Source of the DNA: Symbiodinium natans
Lineage: Eukaryota > Sar > Dinophyceae > Suessiales > Symbiodiniaceae
Assembly (NCBI GenBank): GCA_905221605.1
Contig: CAJNDS010002694.1
Coordinates: forward strand, 62,001-126,000
Reading direction: 5' to 3'
Length of the DNA stretch: 64,000 nt
The notes beneath the pieces were generated by a model. The model was not told the origin of the DNA and made no database searches. It worked only from the letters and a program-made list of their open reading frames with translations. Positions within the stretch are counted from its first letter, which is position 1; each line of letters begins with the position of its first letter. A program made the position numbers and the translations under genes. Shown here one piece after another: positions 21,922 through 34,265 of this stretch.

Positions 21922-24716
21922 CCCCTGTAAGCCCTAGTTCCGAAGTTGAGGGCTTCAGGATGTTGAAGAAATCTCAGCTTGTGCCTGTGGAGGGGTGGGA
22001 GCTTTTCCCCCGAGTCCCCTGAATTACAACCGCGGACGCCAAACAGCCTCAAGCCCTCAAACCCTCAACAGTTTAGGCTAAACCTCTGCGCTCAAAGTCC
22101 CCAGAGCCTGCCTGGAAGTTCGAGTGGGTGGCGGAGCTGAGCGGCACAGCCCGCACAAACCTGGGCCATCATCCGGGTACGAAGAAACAAAAAACCCTGA
22201 ACCCTAAACCCTAAACCCCTAGAACCCTAAACCCCTAGAACCCTAAAACCTTATCAATGAGAGTCCTTTTGGTGGAGTCTAGGCAGAACTCCCAGGGTTC
22301 CTGCAAGTTGGAGCACCCCTAACCGACAGAGAAGGGGTTTGGAGCTCTAGTTTGCAACGTTTGCCGCCTTGTTGGCTTTGAAGATGTAAGACGTAGAGTT
22401 TAGCGTTTAGAGTTTGCCTTCCATCCAAGCTATGAAAGCCCACGATCCCGAAACGGCGCACCATGATATAGGATGGCAGGGGGAGCTCTAAATTTGGAGG
22501 TACCCGTTTGGGGGCTCCGACTGTAAGGGTAAGAGCACGCAAGGGTACACCTTTTGGAAACCTCTGAAAGCCCTGCAGCTCCCAAAACCTCTGAATCTCC
22601 GCATACACGCAAACCTAGTGCCCAGTCCCTGATGCAACAAAACAAGCATGGAACCTCTGACCAAGTCCTGAACCATATAAGCCAAAACCCCTAAAGAGAC
22701 CGCCAGACCCCACGCAGTCACACTATTTGTGAATACCCAAATAAGGGTTTCCGAAAACAGGGGTACCATTTGTGGGTGTCCATTCAAGGGGGCTCTGTTT
22801 GATTTGGGGTAACAAAAGGGGGTACCCCTACACCCTAAACCCCAAACCCTAGGCCCAAATACCCTGACACCCAATCAAACCCCAAGGCGATGGCTCTGTT
22901 GAGTTTTGCTCGCCCTGAGCCTCGTCATGGCAGGGGTTCGAGGGAAAGGTCAGGGTTTAGGGTTTGGGGTTTGGGGTTTGGGGTTTAGGGTTTAGGTTTT
23001 AGGGTTCAGGGTTTAGGGTTCAGGGTTATAAGTTTTGCATCTCCTTTCTCGGCACCCGGAAAAAAACTGAGATTGTGGATTCTTGCTCTTGGTGCCCTAC
23101 CAGAAAGGGAATGCGCTGACTTGATGGATGCCCGCCGAGGGGCCATCATATTGATATTCAATCAAGATCAACCAACCCCCCTCCCCCCCCAGGCTAGGCT
23201 AGGGATTGCAAGGCACTGCTTTGGCTGTAGGAACTTTAGGATTTGGGCTTACTACCTTACTCCCACCAGAAAGAACGTCATTCCATGATTCTAAACAGTA
23301 CGGAAGAGGTGCCAACCTTGTCCGCGGTCCATGGTTTGCAGCACCAGGGGAACAGCATGGCCTCAGGTACTCGGAGCACGGCAACTAGGAAGGTCTTCGT
23401 AGGGTTCAGGGTCTGGTGCAATTTGGGAATTAATCCTGCTGGAATACTTAAGCTGGATCAAATTTAAAGAATATTGTAGCTAAACATCTGTGTAAACGGG
23501 ATCGTTGATCCAACGAGGTGCGGTTAGGGCGTCAGCCCAGCACAGGCACAGCGCATTGCTGGCAAGGCACCGTCGACTCCGTCGATGCCAATCACGCCCA
23601 TGGCGATAAGGGGAAAGGATTCGTCGGTTAGGGTGGGGGTTTGAGGGCTTCAAGATTCTAGTCATCATGAGGGAACCCTGAACAGTGTTGCTGTAGATCT
23701 GTGCTTTCAATGTCGAACACTTCCCAGGACCTTACAGGAGGGTACGTGCGGGTGCTGGGCGTCGCTGTGATTCTGACAAGGCTGGGCTGCATGCTCCTGC
23801 GCTTTGCGTGCGCGGGACTGTGAACCTGCACACGGCCGGCCCCGCCTCGCAGCCCAAATATGGGGGCCTTAATAATTAAAATAGGCTTTTGGGGGTGATT
23901 AGAGTATACTTATACAGGGACCATCAGGGAATGCTATTTGTAATTATTCCGACCGATATATTACACCAGCCAATAGTCTCAGACCCCAAGGAATGTTCCT
24001 TCCATCGTGCAGATCACGATAAAGTGTTCAGGGTGTGTTAGGTGTATTCCCAACGAAGGGATACATTCGGGCTCACTGGTCCGCCGTTTGGGGTTTAAAG
24101 GTTGCAGAGTTGTTAGACCCTCAACCCTAAACCCGAAACCCCTTAAGGGCTTGGATCTGGCAGCATTGGCCCAGTCCTCCACTGCAGAGTTTCCTTTGAC
24201 CCGAGCGGGCACCTTGGATGCAGATTTCAACGTCCTCGTTAGCTTACGTACCGGGTTTAGGGTTTAGGGTTTAGTTTATGCGCCATTCTTTTAAACTGTT
24301 TCATTATTGGCTTTGTTACTCGGGGAAAGGGTGGCGTCCGTATTGTTTAAGATTAGAAATCCTAGCAAAAGCTCGACAGTTCAAGGCTTCAAAGATACAG
24401 TTCAAGCTGCTTCTTTAGTGGGCATGGGCTGGGGTGTTTCGGGCTCCGGGTCGACTTTTGTGCTGCAGATTACGATCGGACTTAAAATGGCTTTTCGTGC
24501 CGAGCCCGCTGTCTGCACCTGAAATATGATCCATAGAAGCAACAGCGTATCGACACCAAGCCATATGAACCCTGTACTGGAGATCCTGAACTTTCAAGTT
24601 GACCCCAGCCTTGCCAGGATCGGAGAAAGCGATCGACGCAAAGATGAGAAGACAAAGCGGAACGCCCGCTTGAAAAGCCTGCAAGGCTTACTTGCCTAGT
24701 CTCCAAACAGGTCGAT
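21922..24716. other. Intergenic stretch with telomere-like patches and dispersed elements
   Basis: No supported gene. TTTGGGG/TTTAGGG units lie at 22950-23030. A diverged GGGTTTCCGA element lies at about 22735-22830. The TATAGGGGCC element at 23859-23960 is listed separately. Confidence 0.5.
23859..23960. repeat. TATAGGGGCC-family fold-back element, copy 2
   Basis: It begins TATGGGGGCCTTAATAATTA, contains GGGACCATCAGGGAATGC and ends near TTATTCCGACCGATATA. The block order is the same as in 15915-16018. Confidence 0.7.
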
Positions 24717-25060
24717 ACAGGGGTCTTAATCATGAGAATCGGGTTTTGGTAGTGTCATTACAAAGGGACCATAAGGGAACATTTTTAGTCATTATTCCGC
24801 CCCAATTAAAGCATGCTTCACAGAACCCAATAAAAAACCAGCCATGGGACGCACGCGGCAGAGGGAGTCTGGGATAATGTACACGTCATTGGGGTGGATG
24901 TGCGGGCGACGAAAGATCAAACTTCTGCTGGAAGGAAAAACAGGGCCATATGGGGGTTTACGACAACAGGGCTACCTTATTGGGGTCCTTAGCATGAAGG
25001 GGTCCTACTATTTGGGGGTCTGTATTTGGGATCCCATATCTTCGTAAACTCCCGTATTAT
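24717..25060. repeat. Two dispersed elements in close succession
   Basis: 24717-24811 is a partial copy of the TATAGGGGCC family (GGGACCATAAGGGAAC, TTATTCCGCCCC). 24948-25055 is a fold-back with arms TATGGGGGTTTACGA and TCGTAAACTCCCGTA. Confidence 0.6.
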
Positions 25061-25488
25061 AGAGATTAGGGCCTATAGAGTTTCAATTCAAATCAAGCTC
25101 CAGTACAAAGGGCCGGCTTTTTTTTTGCTGGTAAGGTTCGTGTTGGGTTGAGGCTTTAGGGCCTCGGGCCTTAGGCGTTCTCAGGAAAGTAGGCCCCTGA
25201 GACCCTGAAAGCGCTACTAAGCCTTATCAAGCCGAACCCTATCGACCCCAAACCCCAGTCAAACGTTGCGAAACTCCTAACCTTGCCTTTTCGCCTGGTT
25301 CTTAGTAGGGAACGAGGGAATGAGGGCCCTATATAATCCCTTAAAGGGAGGAGCAAAAAGGCCCCCATTCCCTCATAAGAACCAGCCAGTTTTGGGAGCA
25401 AACTTGCACTTGGAAGACGGTTGGGGCTGCACAGCAGCTGTGCTTCTGAAATCCTAAACCCTAAAACCTAAACCCCAAACCCCAAAAC

Positions 25489-25551
25489 GGATTATAACCA
25501 GGGTACTATAATCCCTATTCAGGACTGCTAGTATAAGGGGGAAAATCCCAA
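25489..25551. mobile_element. Truncated copy of the TTGGGATG MITE
   Basis: The right half (CAGGACTGCTAGTATAAGGG and terminal AATCCCAA) is nearly identical to 44151-44250. The left terminal repeat is missing. Confidence 0.7.
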
Positions 25552-26330
25552 GTTCTGGTACTGGAACGGATTTCGCTGAAACATGAAATCCGACGGAACC
25601 ACCCTTCCCCGCGCCAGCGACGTGTTGGGCAGCAGCGTTGCTGCAGCAGTGGAGAGGTCTGTCAGATACCTCGAGGTTTCGGGTTTAGGGTTTCGGCATT
25701 CAGGGTTTAGGGCTTTGGGTTTAGGGGTGAGTTTAACTGCTGGTCAACAGACTACAGACTCTAGCAGCCCCACATCCGCACAAGTCCGGCCTCGGCACTC
25801 TAAAACCCCACATGCAGTGGAAGGGTAAGCTACAACTCAACAGGGCCTTATATGGGGGCTTCCGAAATAATGGACCTCTCATATAGACCGCAAATTGTAG
25901 GATCCCCAATTTCGGACACCCCCATAAAGCGACTGACTCACCAGTCTATGGGTTCACTGTAGGTTTGTGGTACCCTGCACTATAGAGTCGCGTCGGACTT
26001 ATAGATTTACAAGTAACTTGCATGTTATAGTATAATTTTCTGTGTTGGGTGACAAGCCTCATATCTTTATCATATCTTCAAGCTAAGTTATGTAAACTGA
26101 CGCCATACTTGTGCACCAAATATGTAATTAGCGGCCACTTGGCTGCCAAGCCTCGAAAAAGTTAGCAGCAACTTAGCCAGTTAACACTCCCTTGTGGGAA
26201 ATTTGTAGGCAGGAATGAGGTAGATTTTTCTTACAAATCGTGTATCTACACTCTTGTCTTTTCTTGTAATTCTTGTAAGAAGTCTATAAACTTATACATG
26301 CTGAATGCCAGATCACATCCGCTTTTGTCC
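25552..26330. other. Intergenic stretch; AT-richer from 25980
   Basis: A diverged GGGGGCTTCCGAAAT fold-back copy lies at 25848-25928. From 25980 the sequence is AT-rich, lacks telomere-like units and holds several CTAAGTT/AACTTG motifs. Confidence 0.45.
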
Positions 26331-26660
26331 CTTTATCGCAGGCACATTAAGCTTGTGTTCTCCTTGTAGTTTTTGAGCCATGTCCAGCAAATTTCGAACG
26401 CTTTCTGGATGTCCGCGAGGTGTCCGCGAATGTCCGCCAATGTCCGCGCCGAAAACGTGACGCATTCGCATAGGTCCGCGCATGTCCGCGCCAGGTCGTG
26501 TTTCTGCTGAAGTCGACGAAAACTACCTGACCGCGCATGTCCGCGTCTGCGTTTCCGAAGCTTCTGTTGTACTTTCCGTGTCCGCGCGTGTCCGCGCACG
26601 CTGTGCACGTGCAGTCGCTTGGTTTCGCCTGTGTCCGCGGCATCTCGCACCGTTGGCGTC
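26331..26660. repeat. Island of dispersed TGTCCGC heptamers
   Basis: TGTCCGC or GTCCGCG occurs more than ten times, unevenly spaced, within 300 bases. Open frames of 98-111 codons exist on both strands but reflect this repeat (Arg-Gly-His and Ala-Asp-Thr patterns). Flanks (26040-26330, 26780-26960) share ACTTGT/CTAAGTT motifs on both sides. Confidence 0.6.
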
Positions 26661-27352
26661 CAGTTTGCTTGATTTCGCTATGGGCCGGATCTTGGCACGC
26701 TGCTTGCTTTGGCCCTCTCCTTTCTCTGCGCTGCGACTGTTTTCTCTCAAAAGCAGTGCCCGCCTCCTGCTCACAAGTCTCTCACCAGGACATCTTGATA
26801 ACTAAAACCAAGACAATAGTGCAGAACACAAATCAGAATCACATGTGCCCAAAACCCATGAACAAAACCTAGCGAGAACTTGTGCTAGTTAAAAACAACT
26901 TACAAGTGCCTGCTAAGTTCAGACGATAACTTGTTTTTAACTTGTTGCTAAGTTCCTAAGAGGAAAGCGTCCCTATAGTGATCCCTACAGAACTCGTCCG
27001 TGACCTAGAGCACCTCACCGCGCTACGGGGAGCTTAAGAAAATTCAACGGTCTCATACACATGAATGGCCACCATGTGGAAGAGGCTCAGAGCTTAAAAA
27101 CCCCCGACCGGTTGATGCAAACGAGCTTGCAATCTAGAAGAACATTTGAAGATTAGAGCCTCAAAGCCCTCAGAGTTTGTTAAGTGGGCGGTCTTGGGGC
27201 GGGCATGTCAGAGCGGTGCATGCTCACCAAGCGCGCTTGCGTTTGGCGCGCCCTAGAAACTCTCATGGCAGAGGGTGCCCTGAGCAGTCTGCGGCTCTTC
27301 TGCCCAAGGACTGAGACTCAGACTGAGGCCTTCAAACTGAAATATCTCTACG
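26661..27352. other. Intergenic stretch, no supported gene
   Basis: Right flank of the TGTCCGC island followed by unrecognised sequence. Confidence 0.4.
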
Positions 27353-27590
27353 TTAAACCCTAAACTCTAAACCCTAAACCCTAAACCCTAAACCCTAATT
27401 TCTTCTGCGGCAGCCAAGAGACTCGAAGGATGCGACTGACACCTTGAGAGCTTCTTGCTCTGCGCTGGCGCGATTTACACAAGAACATCGCTTAAACGTG
27501 GCAGACTAGCTTTCAGCAGGCAGTGATGCCTGGGTTTAGGGCTTAGGGTTTAGGGTTTAGGGGTTAGGGTTTAGGGTTTAGGGTTTAGGT
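27353..27590. repeat. Inverted pair of telomere-like blocks
   Basis: CCCTAAA units (27353-27399) are followed by TTTAGGG units (27531-27590), separated by about 130 unique bases. Confidence 0.9.
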
Positions 27591-29313
27591 TTCCGGCGCT
27601 TAGCTGCAGGTTCAGATTAAGCGGATCATCTCGAGGTTCATCTTTGGGTTCTGAGGCGGTCGTTGATCAAGACTCCTAAGATCAAAATTCCTTCGAAGTA
27701 TGAAAAAGCACAAGCCCCAAGCCCCAAGACCTTAGATGCGGTCGATATCAGAACCGTTCCTCCTACGCTACCTAGTTCTGCAACTGACTCAAAATTCCTG
27801 GCCCCAACTCTTGAAGCCACATGCAAGTTCGAACAACACAAACAAAAACAACAGCAGCAAAATGCAGGTTCAGGGTTAAGGGTTTAGGGTTTAGGGTTTA
27901 TAGCACCAAGTCACAATACTTGCTACTGGGCGATGGCCATCGGAAGGTCCGAGGGTGCGTGATGTAGCAACCCCCAGCTCACCGAAACAATTTTACCGAA
28001 GCCCCCAAAGGAAGCTATTGATTGGACTCCGAGTTGCGCAGGACAGCCAGCAGATGGCGGGACCCCACATCTTCGCCTGGTCCCGAAGCCCTAGAAGCCC
28101 TCAAACCCTAAACCTACAACTTCAAGGGTTTCGTGGGGCCGCGCCCTCATCCGGAAGCATGTCCCCAGCTTCCGGTAAAAACCCTAAACCCTAAACCCTA
28201 ATCCTAGCAAGCAGCCTCGAGACACCCCGTAGAACCATGATGAACAAATGTAGACGTATGTTCTGGATGTTTAGGGTTTAGGGTTTTATTGGGAGTGACA
28301 CGTAGGTATTGTACCTACTGCTCCTCTTTGACTAGACCCAGGAGTAACCTAGGAATGAACGAATACCCTTTGTGCTTTTGAAGGGATTACAATGGACCCC
28401 AACCCCCCCCCCCCAAAAAAAAAAAAAAAAAAAAAAAAAACGGGCCCACTCCGGGTCTCCGGGTCCTAGTTTTCAAGTTTGACCAACGCGCCGCAAAACT
28501 CCTTTGGAGGCCATAGCTTTAGAGGATCTTTTTGCTGAGCCGAAGAGCCGCGTCTTGGGTTGTTCAAGGTTTATGGGATGTAGGGTTCAGGGCCTAGGGT
28601 TTGGGGTTTAGGGTTTGGGGTTTGGGGTTTGGCGTTCAGGGACAAAACCGACCAAGCCAAGCGCGCTAAACAATAATAATAACCGCCGCCTCGGGCCACA
28701 AACCTTTCAAAGCCCCAAGCTCTGAGAACCCGAAACCCCTCACTTTTTACACTTTGAAACTCTGCAACCCTGATCCCCTGAGCAGCTGACGCTTTTCATG
28801 AGGCGGTCCATCTCCTGCCACGATCACTGCCCCGATGAATTCACAAGCTGGGGTTTTGGGGTTGGGGGTTTGGCCCTCGAACCAGGCATGGCTCGATGCG
28901 ATTGCTTTTTGCTAAGGCAAATTGCTATCACATAAACTTTGCACCTGCGCGACTCTAACCTCAAATCCTAAGTTGCACAAAGCCCTGTAAGTCCCAAACA
29001 TCTATGCCAACGCCCACCACCCTAAGAACCCTACATATACCCCTGCTAAAAGCCCCAAGTCCCTTAAACCCCCTAGATCCTGCACTCGACATCCCTGATA
29101 AATTAAACCTATCTGTACTCGGAACCCTAGCAAAAATTAAATTTTAGCTGTTTCTTAGGAACTACAGTACCCAAAAAATATTTCCAAGTATACCTAGATA
29201 TAGAGGAAAAGGAATGAAGAGTACTGCTGAGCATCCTAGATACCCTCGGAACGAGGCACTGATGGCCTCGGCACCTGCTCGGCGCACCAGACGGCGGCCG
29301 GTCTGGCTGAGGG
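27591..29313. other. Intergenic stretch with C13/A28-type homopolymers
   Basis: A C run followed directly by about 28 A lies at 28402-28440, within a diverged fold-back related to that at 57284-57396 (GGGCCCACTCCGGGT and GGGTCCTAG ends). TTTGGGG patches lie at 28595-28630. No supported gene. Confidence 0.5.
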
Positions 29314-29324
29314 TCTATAGGGTT

Positions 29325-29416
29325 TAGGGTTTAGGGCCGTTTAGGGTTTAGGGTTTAGGGTTTAGGGTTTAGGGTTTAGGGTTTAGGGTTTAGGGTTTAG
29401 GGTTTAGGGTTTAGGG
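29325..29416 (+). repeat. Interstitial TTTAGGG block
   Basis: About 13 heptamers with a single four-base interruption (CCGT) near the start. Confidence 0.95.
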
Positions 29417-29965
29417 ACTCGGTTCATGGGCGGGGCAGAGGAAAGGGAAGGGAGGGGTAGGGCTCATCATGACTGACTGGGAGGTTCTTTAAGGCTCGGA
29501 GAGTTGAGGGCCTGGGCTCAAAGGGTTCCATGTAGACCGCGGGCGCTTTGCGCTCCGGCTTTGGCAATTCGGTCGGTGCCTATGGAGGTCAAACTCCGTA
29601 ACACCCGTGAATCCTTCCCAAAGACTGCCTCGACATCGGCGCTTTTCCTGACAGCGGCTGTGGTGTAGGGCGTCAGGTGCAATGGGTCGGGCAAGTTGGT
29701 GCCAATTCTGCAAAGTGAGAACACCATTGAAAATTCAGACTCTGGAACCTGAACCGCAACATCTAAGTCCTAAAGCCCGAATCCGAAACCCCAAGCCCCG
29801 AAAGCATAAGGCCTCAAAAAAAAGGAAGGAAGAAAAGGAACAGTTGTGGGCTGATCCAAATTTGGCAATTCGCCCTTGGGGTGATCTCTACCATAGTGTA
29901 CAGCTTTCAGAATTCCCAAGCCCTGCACCCCAAATCATGAGCCCCAAACCCCAAACAAATTCTAA
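29417..29965. other. Intergenic stretch, no supported gene
   Basis: Unrecognised sequence with a short A/G-rich patch at 29810-29845. Confidence 0.4.
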
Positions 29966-30640
29966 ACCCTGAAACCTGAAACCCTAAACCCTAAACCCTA
30001 AACCCTAAACCCTGAACCCTGAACCCTAAACCCTAAACCCTAAACCCTAAACCCTAAACCCTAAACCCTAACCCTAAGCTGTCTCTCTGGTTGCCACCCG
30101 GGTGCGGCTCCAGGAGACGAGCCAGGCGGCGGGTCGTGCGGGACTTTGGGTTCATCTGCTGGGCCACCTAGCAAGGTTTTCAGCTCATGCTTGGTTTTTT
30201 TTTTTTTTTTTTTTTTTTTTTGGGGGGGGGGGTGCTAAACCCTAAACCCTAAACCCTAAACCTAAACCCTAAACTCTATAAACCCTAAACCCTAAACCCT
30301 AAACCCTAAACCCTATAAACCCTATAAACCCTAGACCCTAAACCCTATGCCCTAGAACTACACAACACCTTTTGAGGGCACTGGGGAAGCCGAACCCTAA
30401 TGCAGAACACACTGGACCCCAAACCTCTACTGGGTTGGCCTTTGTAAGGATAAGAAGACCCTCTAAACGTCCAAGGCTTTCAGGAAAGGTTTGGGTTTAG
30501 GGTTTATAGGGTTTAGGGTTTGGGGTTTAGGGTTTGGGGTTTAGGGTTCAGGGTTAAGGTTTAGGGTTTCCTACCCCCCCCCCCCCCCCCTAAACCCTAA
30601 ACCCCAAACCCTACACCCCAAACCCTACACCCTAAAAGCC
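29966..30640. repeat. Cluster of telomere-like blocks with poly-T and poly-C tracts
   Basis: CCCTAAA lies at 29966-30078 and 30236-30345, TTTAGGG at 30487-30570, and CCCTAAA/CCCCAAA at 30590-30640. T25-G10 lies at 30197-30232 and C17 at 30574-30590. The last two telomere-like blocks meet across the C17, with their orientation switching there. Confidence 0.9.
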
Positions 30641-30926
30641 TTTTGCCTTGAATCAAGCCTTTTCCAGCCTCCAAACAGGTCCGGCCCTGGTTATCCACAA
30701 GGGAGGGGTCAACACCTGAACCGTGCGGCACTGTGAGGACACGAGCTATCATGTTAAGACAACTGCAGGAGGGGAGTTTCAAGGTAGGATGCCGTTTCGA
30801 AGGCTTCTATAAGGGCTGCTCAAGAGTACACAGGGTTATAGAAAAAACTACAGAAAATGTCCCAGACATGCGAAGGCAAGCATCGCGCTCAGGAGCCTCT
30901 GCTACAATCGTTCGTCATCTTGGGGT

Positions 30927-30975
30927 TTCGAGGGTTTAGGGTTTAGGGTTTAGGGTTTAGGGTTTAGGGTTTACT
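30927..30975 (+). repeat. Interstitial TTTAGGG block
   Basis: Six perfect heptamers. Confidence 0.9.
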
Positions 30976-31790
30976 GTAAGGCTTCCTATTGTTGCTTCGA
31001 TGGCGGTGTAATGCTGAGAAGGCAGCCAGCCATGAACTTCAAGGGGCTTGAGAAAGGTGGGCTCCTCAATAAAGTCTTCAAGGGGGCCTTAAGAAATCCC
31101 TTGGGGGGGAGAGGGGGGGGGGTGCTTCAGAAGGCGGAATTCTCGACGAGGCTTCAGGCCCCTTGAGCAGATGCGGTTGAAAATGCTGCAGTTGGGAGCA
31201 AGCTGCTCTGTTGCAGGCAGTGTGCAGCTGGATGCCAACATTGCCCACCCGGCCAAGAACTGCGTGGCAAGAGAAATTCCTTCTCAAACTCGCCTTGAGA
31301 AGCTCCCACCCTTTCTCAAGCCCCAAAGCTCTATATGCCACAGGTAAAAGTCGAGGAAGGTGAGCTGCTCAGAACGAAGTATGCTAGCTTGCACCTCAAA
31401 CAGTGTCACCACTTCAAGAGCATTCCAAGATCACTCCAACACCACCCCAACAGCTCACCAAGATCTCTCCAAACACATCCCCAGCAAAATGGTTTTAGGA
31501 TGCTTGGGTGTTTAGGGGTCCCGGGATCGGGGGCTTGTTCATATACATTACCAAACCCTGCACAACCCTAGAGAACCCTGCAAGTCCCAACCGTAAACCC
31601 CTTGAAGCATCACCAGCCCCAAAAAACGCCAGCCCTCTGGCTGCAACCGAAACGGTGCCTCGCTCCAGAAGGTAGGAGATCACGGGCTCCTTGCAGGCTG
31701 GCATATACACACATCCACTTACTCTTAGATTATCACTTTTGGTAATTCTTAGGGGGTTTTGGTATAGCGTCCTTAGGGGAGGGCGGTTCA
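30976..31790. other. Intergenic stretch, no supported gene
   Basis: Short overlapping frames on both strands with no recognisable motif. A G-rich tract lies at 31100-31122. Confidence 0.4.
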
Positions 31791-31794
31791 TCCG

Positions 31795-31900
31795 GGGTAG
31801 TTACCCAGGGAACCTTAGGGACGCTTAGGGAGCCTTAGGGAGTAGTGGGGAGTAACCTTGGGTTACATACCCCCCCCTTGCGCCTCCCCTCCCTTAAGAA
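31795..31900 (-). repeat. Dispersed AAGGGGGGTA...TACC element, inverted copy
   Basis: Its reverse complement matches the block order of 58196-58290 and 59393-59467 (AAGGGGGGTAT, CTCCCTAAGGC, CCCTAAG, TACCCC). Confidence 0.6.
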
Positions 31901-31906
31901 GCCTGC

Positions 31907-32015
31907 TTGGAGGTTCATGGTACTTATAAACCAATTACAGCTGTACTTAAAACCACTTAAGGGGCTCAGAAGTATATACAGTTATAGTGGGTTAATAAGT
32001 ACCATGAACCTCCAA
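31907..32015. mobile_element. Fold-back element with TTGGAGGTTCATGGTACTTA ends, copy 1
   Basis: The arms TTGGAGGTTCATGGTACTTA and TAAGTACCATGAACCTCCAA are perfectly complementary over 20 bases or more. Total length is 109 bp. I found no convincing target duplication. Confidence 0.8.
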
Positions 32016-32708
32016 GTATCAGTTGAGAGTGCCAGAGCTCCTGACTACCTTGAGCTGCTCGGTGGAGAGGGCTCATCCTTGGTGACAACGTGAAAACCGT
32101 ACCCCTAGCCTATATCAGTGTTTAGGGCGTTTAGGGTTTAGGGTTTATAACTTAGGGTTTGTGGTTTAGGGTAAACTCTACAGAAAGCCCCTATCGGTGA
32201 ATGCGAATCGCGGACAAAATCAATCGCCACACAGACTCTGCTCGCTGTCCACCGCAGAGAAGTCAGCGCTGAAGTAGTCCAGCAGCCTCAGATTGCTCTT
32301 GCAGTTCCAGGGTCCTATCAATGCCTGCACATCTGCACCCGGTATGTCGACGCACGCTTTGGAACCAGACCAAGGCGCAAGCATGCATGCCTTGCTGCCT
32401 CCGTCAGCCATGACCCCCCTCCCCCCCCTTATCTGGGAAGTGGAAACAGCACTCGCAGTCAGAAGTCGTGTGTAAATGGGCCCGGTTGGCCCTGGAGGTT
32501 ATCCTCTGACCAGTCGCCAGAAGTAAAGGCCCCCCACGAACGTGTGAGATGACCCTAAACCCTAAAGCGTAAACCCTAAACCCTAAACCCTGTCTTAAGA
32601 GGTCGTCTCGGCCTTCGCGTCTGCCTATCCTTCGAAACCTCAAGACCCTAAGCCCTGCTCTCGGATTTGAAAGGTCCCGCAGCCTAAGCCCAACAGCCAA
32701 GGGGCTCG
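32016..32708. other. Intergenic stretch with small telomere-like patches
   Basis: TTTAGGG-like units lie at 32120-32172 and CCCTAAA at 32552-32592. No supported gene. Confidence 0.45.
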
Positions 32709-32710
32709 AC

Positions 32711-32836
32711 TTGGAGGTTCATGATACTTATTAACCAACTCTAACTGTACTCATAATCCTCTTATAAGCCCTTTAAGTGCCCTAATATGGATATACGTAC
32801 AGGTATAATTGGTTAATAAGTACCATGAACCTCCAA
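32711..32836. mobile_element. Fold-back element with TTGGAGGTTCAT ends, copy 2
   Basis: It has the same terminal arms as 31907-32015 (one mismatch) with a longer, different centre; length 126 bp. It lies under 0.8 kb from copy 1. Confidence 0.8.
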
Positions 32837-32845
32837 GTACTATTT

Positions 32846-32937
32846 GCTTAAGAGCCACCCAAAAAAGCAAATAATAATAATCCCTAGATTGACCGTTTAA
32901 GGAAAACATGTTTCCTTTTTGGGGTGGTTCTTAAACA
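32846..32937. repeat. Fold-back with TTAAGAGCCACCC / GGGTGGTTCTTAA arms
   Basis: TTAAGAGCCACCCAAAAAAG and CTTTTTGGGGTGGTTCTTAA face each other. A related palindrome lies at 63405-63476. Confidence 0.65.
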
Positions 32938-34265
32938 AAAACCATTAAGCCAAGAGTACATATGGGTTTACAGGGCTTAGGGTTGCATATGGTTACGCTA
33001 AACGACGCTCTCTGCTTCCAGCACTTCGAGCACTTGCAGCTGTGGAGCTGCAAACATGGCTCATCGCCTTTGTAAGCTGCCCAGTGCAGGGCCCCGCAGC
33101 CCTGAGAATGGGATTTTGAGGTGCTTTTTGGTGCCTTTGAGCGCTTGGGCGCTTTGTGGCTGCACCGCTTGAGTAGCTCAATCGAGATGTACCGAGACAC
33201 GCAGGCCGAGACGGGAAAGACAAGCTAATAACAAGAACTTGGCAGATAAAGACATGCAGAAAGAAAGAGAGAGGATCAGAGAGAGAACAATAAACGGCAG
33301 CTAGTTGCAATCTGAATCCAAAAATTTCTCGCGGCCACCTGAAACGAAGTGATTTCGGTCCAAACACAACGACCCTCAACCCTATTTTCGAAAGCCCCAA
33401 GTGCCCTAGCGGTCCAAAACCGTAAAAAGAAGCGGAGGTTTGGGTGGCTTTCAGAGCTTACAGGTTTATTGGGTTACTGGCATAGTCACACAAGGGTCAT
33501 GAGCTTCGGAGCTGTCTGCATGCGCCCGGGTGTAGGAGCCGGCTGAAGGATCAGGGCTTGCGGGACTGAGTCCGCCCCCCTCCCCCCAGTGCGCCTGCCC
33601 AAAATATACTGCCATCTAGACAAATGAGGTAGTAGTAGAAGACTCTAGAAAGATATTCCATAGTCTGAGAATGTAGCCGAACAGTACAACATCTCATCAT
33701 TTACTTGGGTAAGATACTGACTGCATTCCATTTCTGAATGACGAAAGTGGCTTGCATTCGCCACACTGCAGCGAATCACGTCAGGCCTTGCAGTCTTTTG
33801 ACGCAAGGAGCTCGGAGTGCTTGCACAAGGCGAAAAGGAGTAGAAGGGCCTTGGGTTTCAGAATTTGAGCAGGGCGTAGAGGTAGAGCTCTAGCGGAAAC
33901 GGGGGTCCTGGTACGGCATCAGAGACTGCACAGAACACGCCCAACAAGAGGTAGCCGCTTAGCAGCTACTTCGTTCCCATTGACGGAATGAAAAGGGCAC
34001 TCTTTTTGTTGAATGGGTTTGTGCCAAACGCAGTTGCAGCCACGCCCTTCTGTCCGTGCTGCACGGCGAGGATAACTGGCGAAGCACCCACGCTGTCCTG
34101 GATGGCTTCAGCTATCTCAGTGGCTTCGTGTATTAGGAAAGCAAATCACGGAAACCGCCTGAAAACTAACCCCTTTGAACAGGCAGGGTACCAGGCTCCT
34201 TGGCACCCTTTTGCAACAGCTTGCTTAAAAGCAACACCTTCTGCAAACCTCTCCCAAACTATACA
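32938..34265. other. Intergenic stretch, no supported gene
   Basis: Free of long telomere arrays. Frames are short and unrecognised. Confidence 0.4.

Noticed and set aside
26333-26805. Opposing frames of 98-111 codons
   Set aside because: Both follow the TGTCCGC repeat; no independent evidence of coding.
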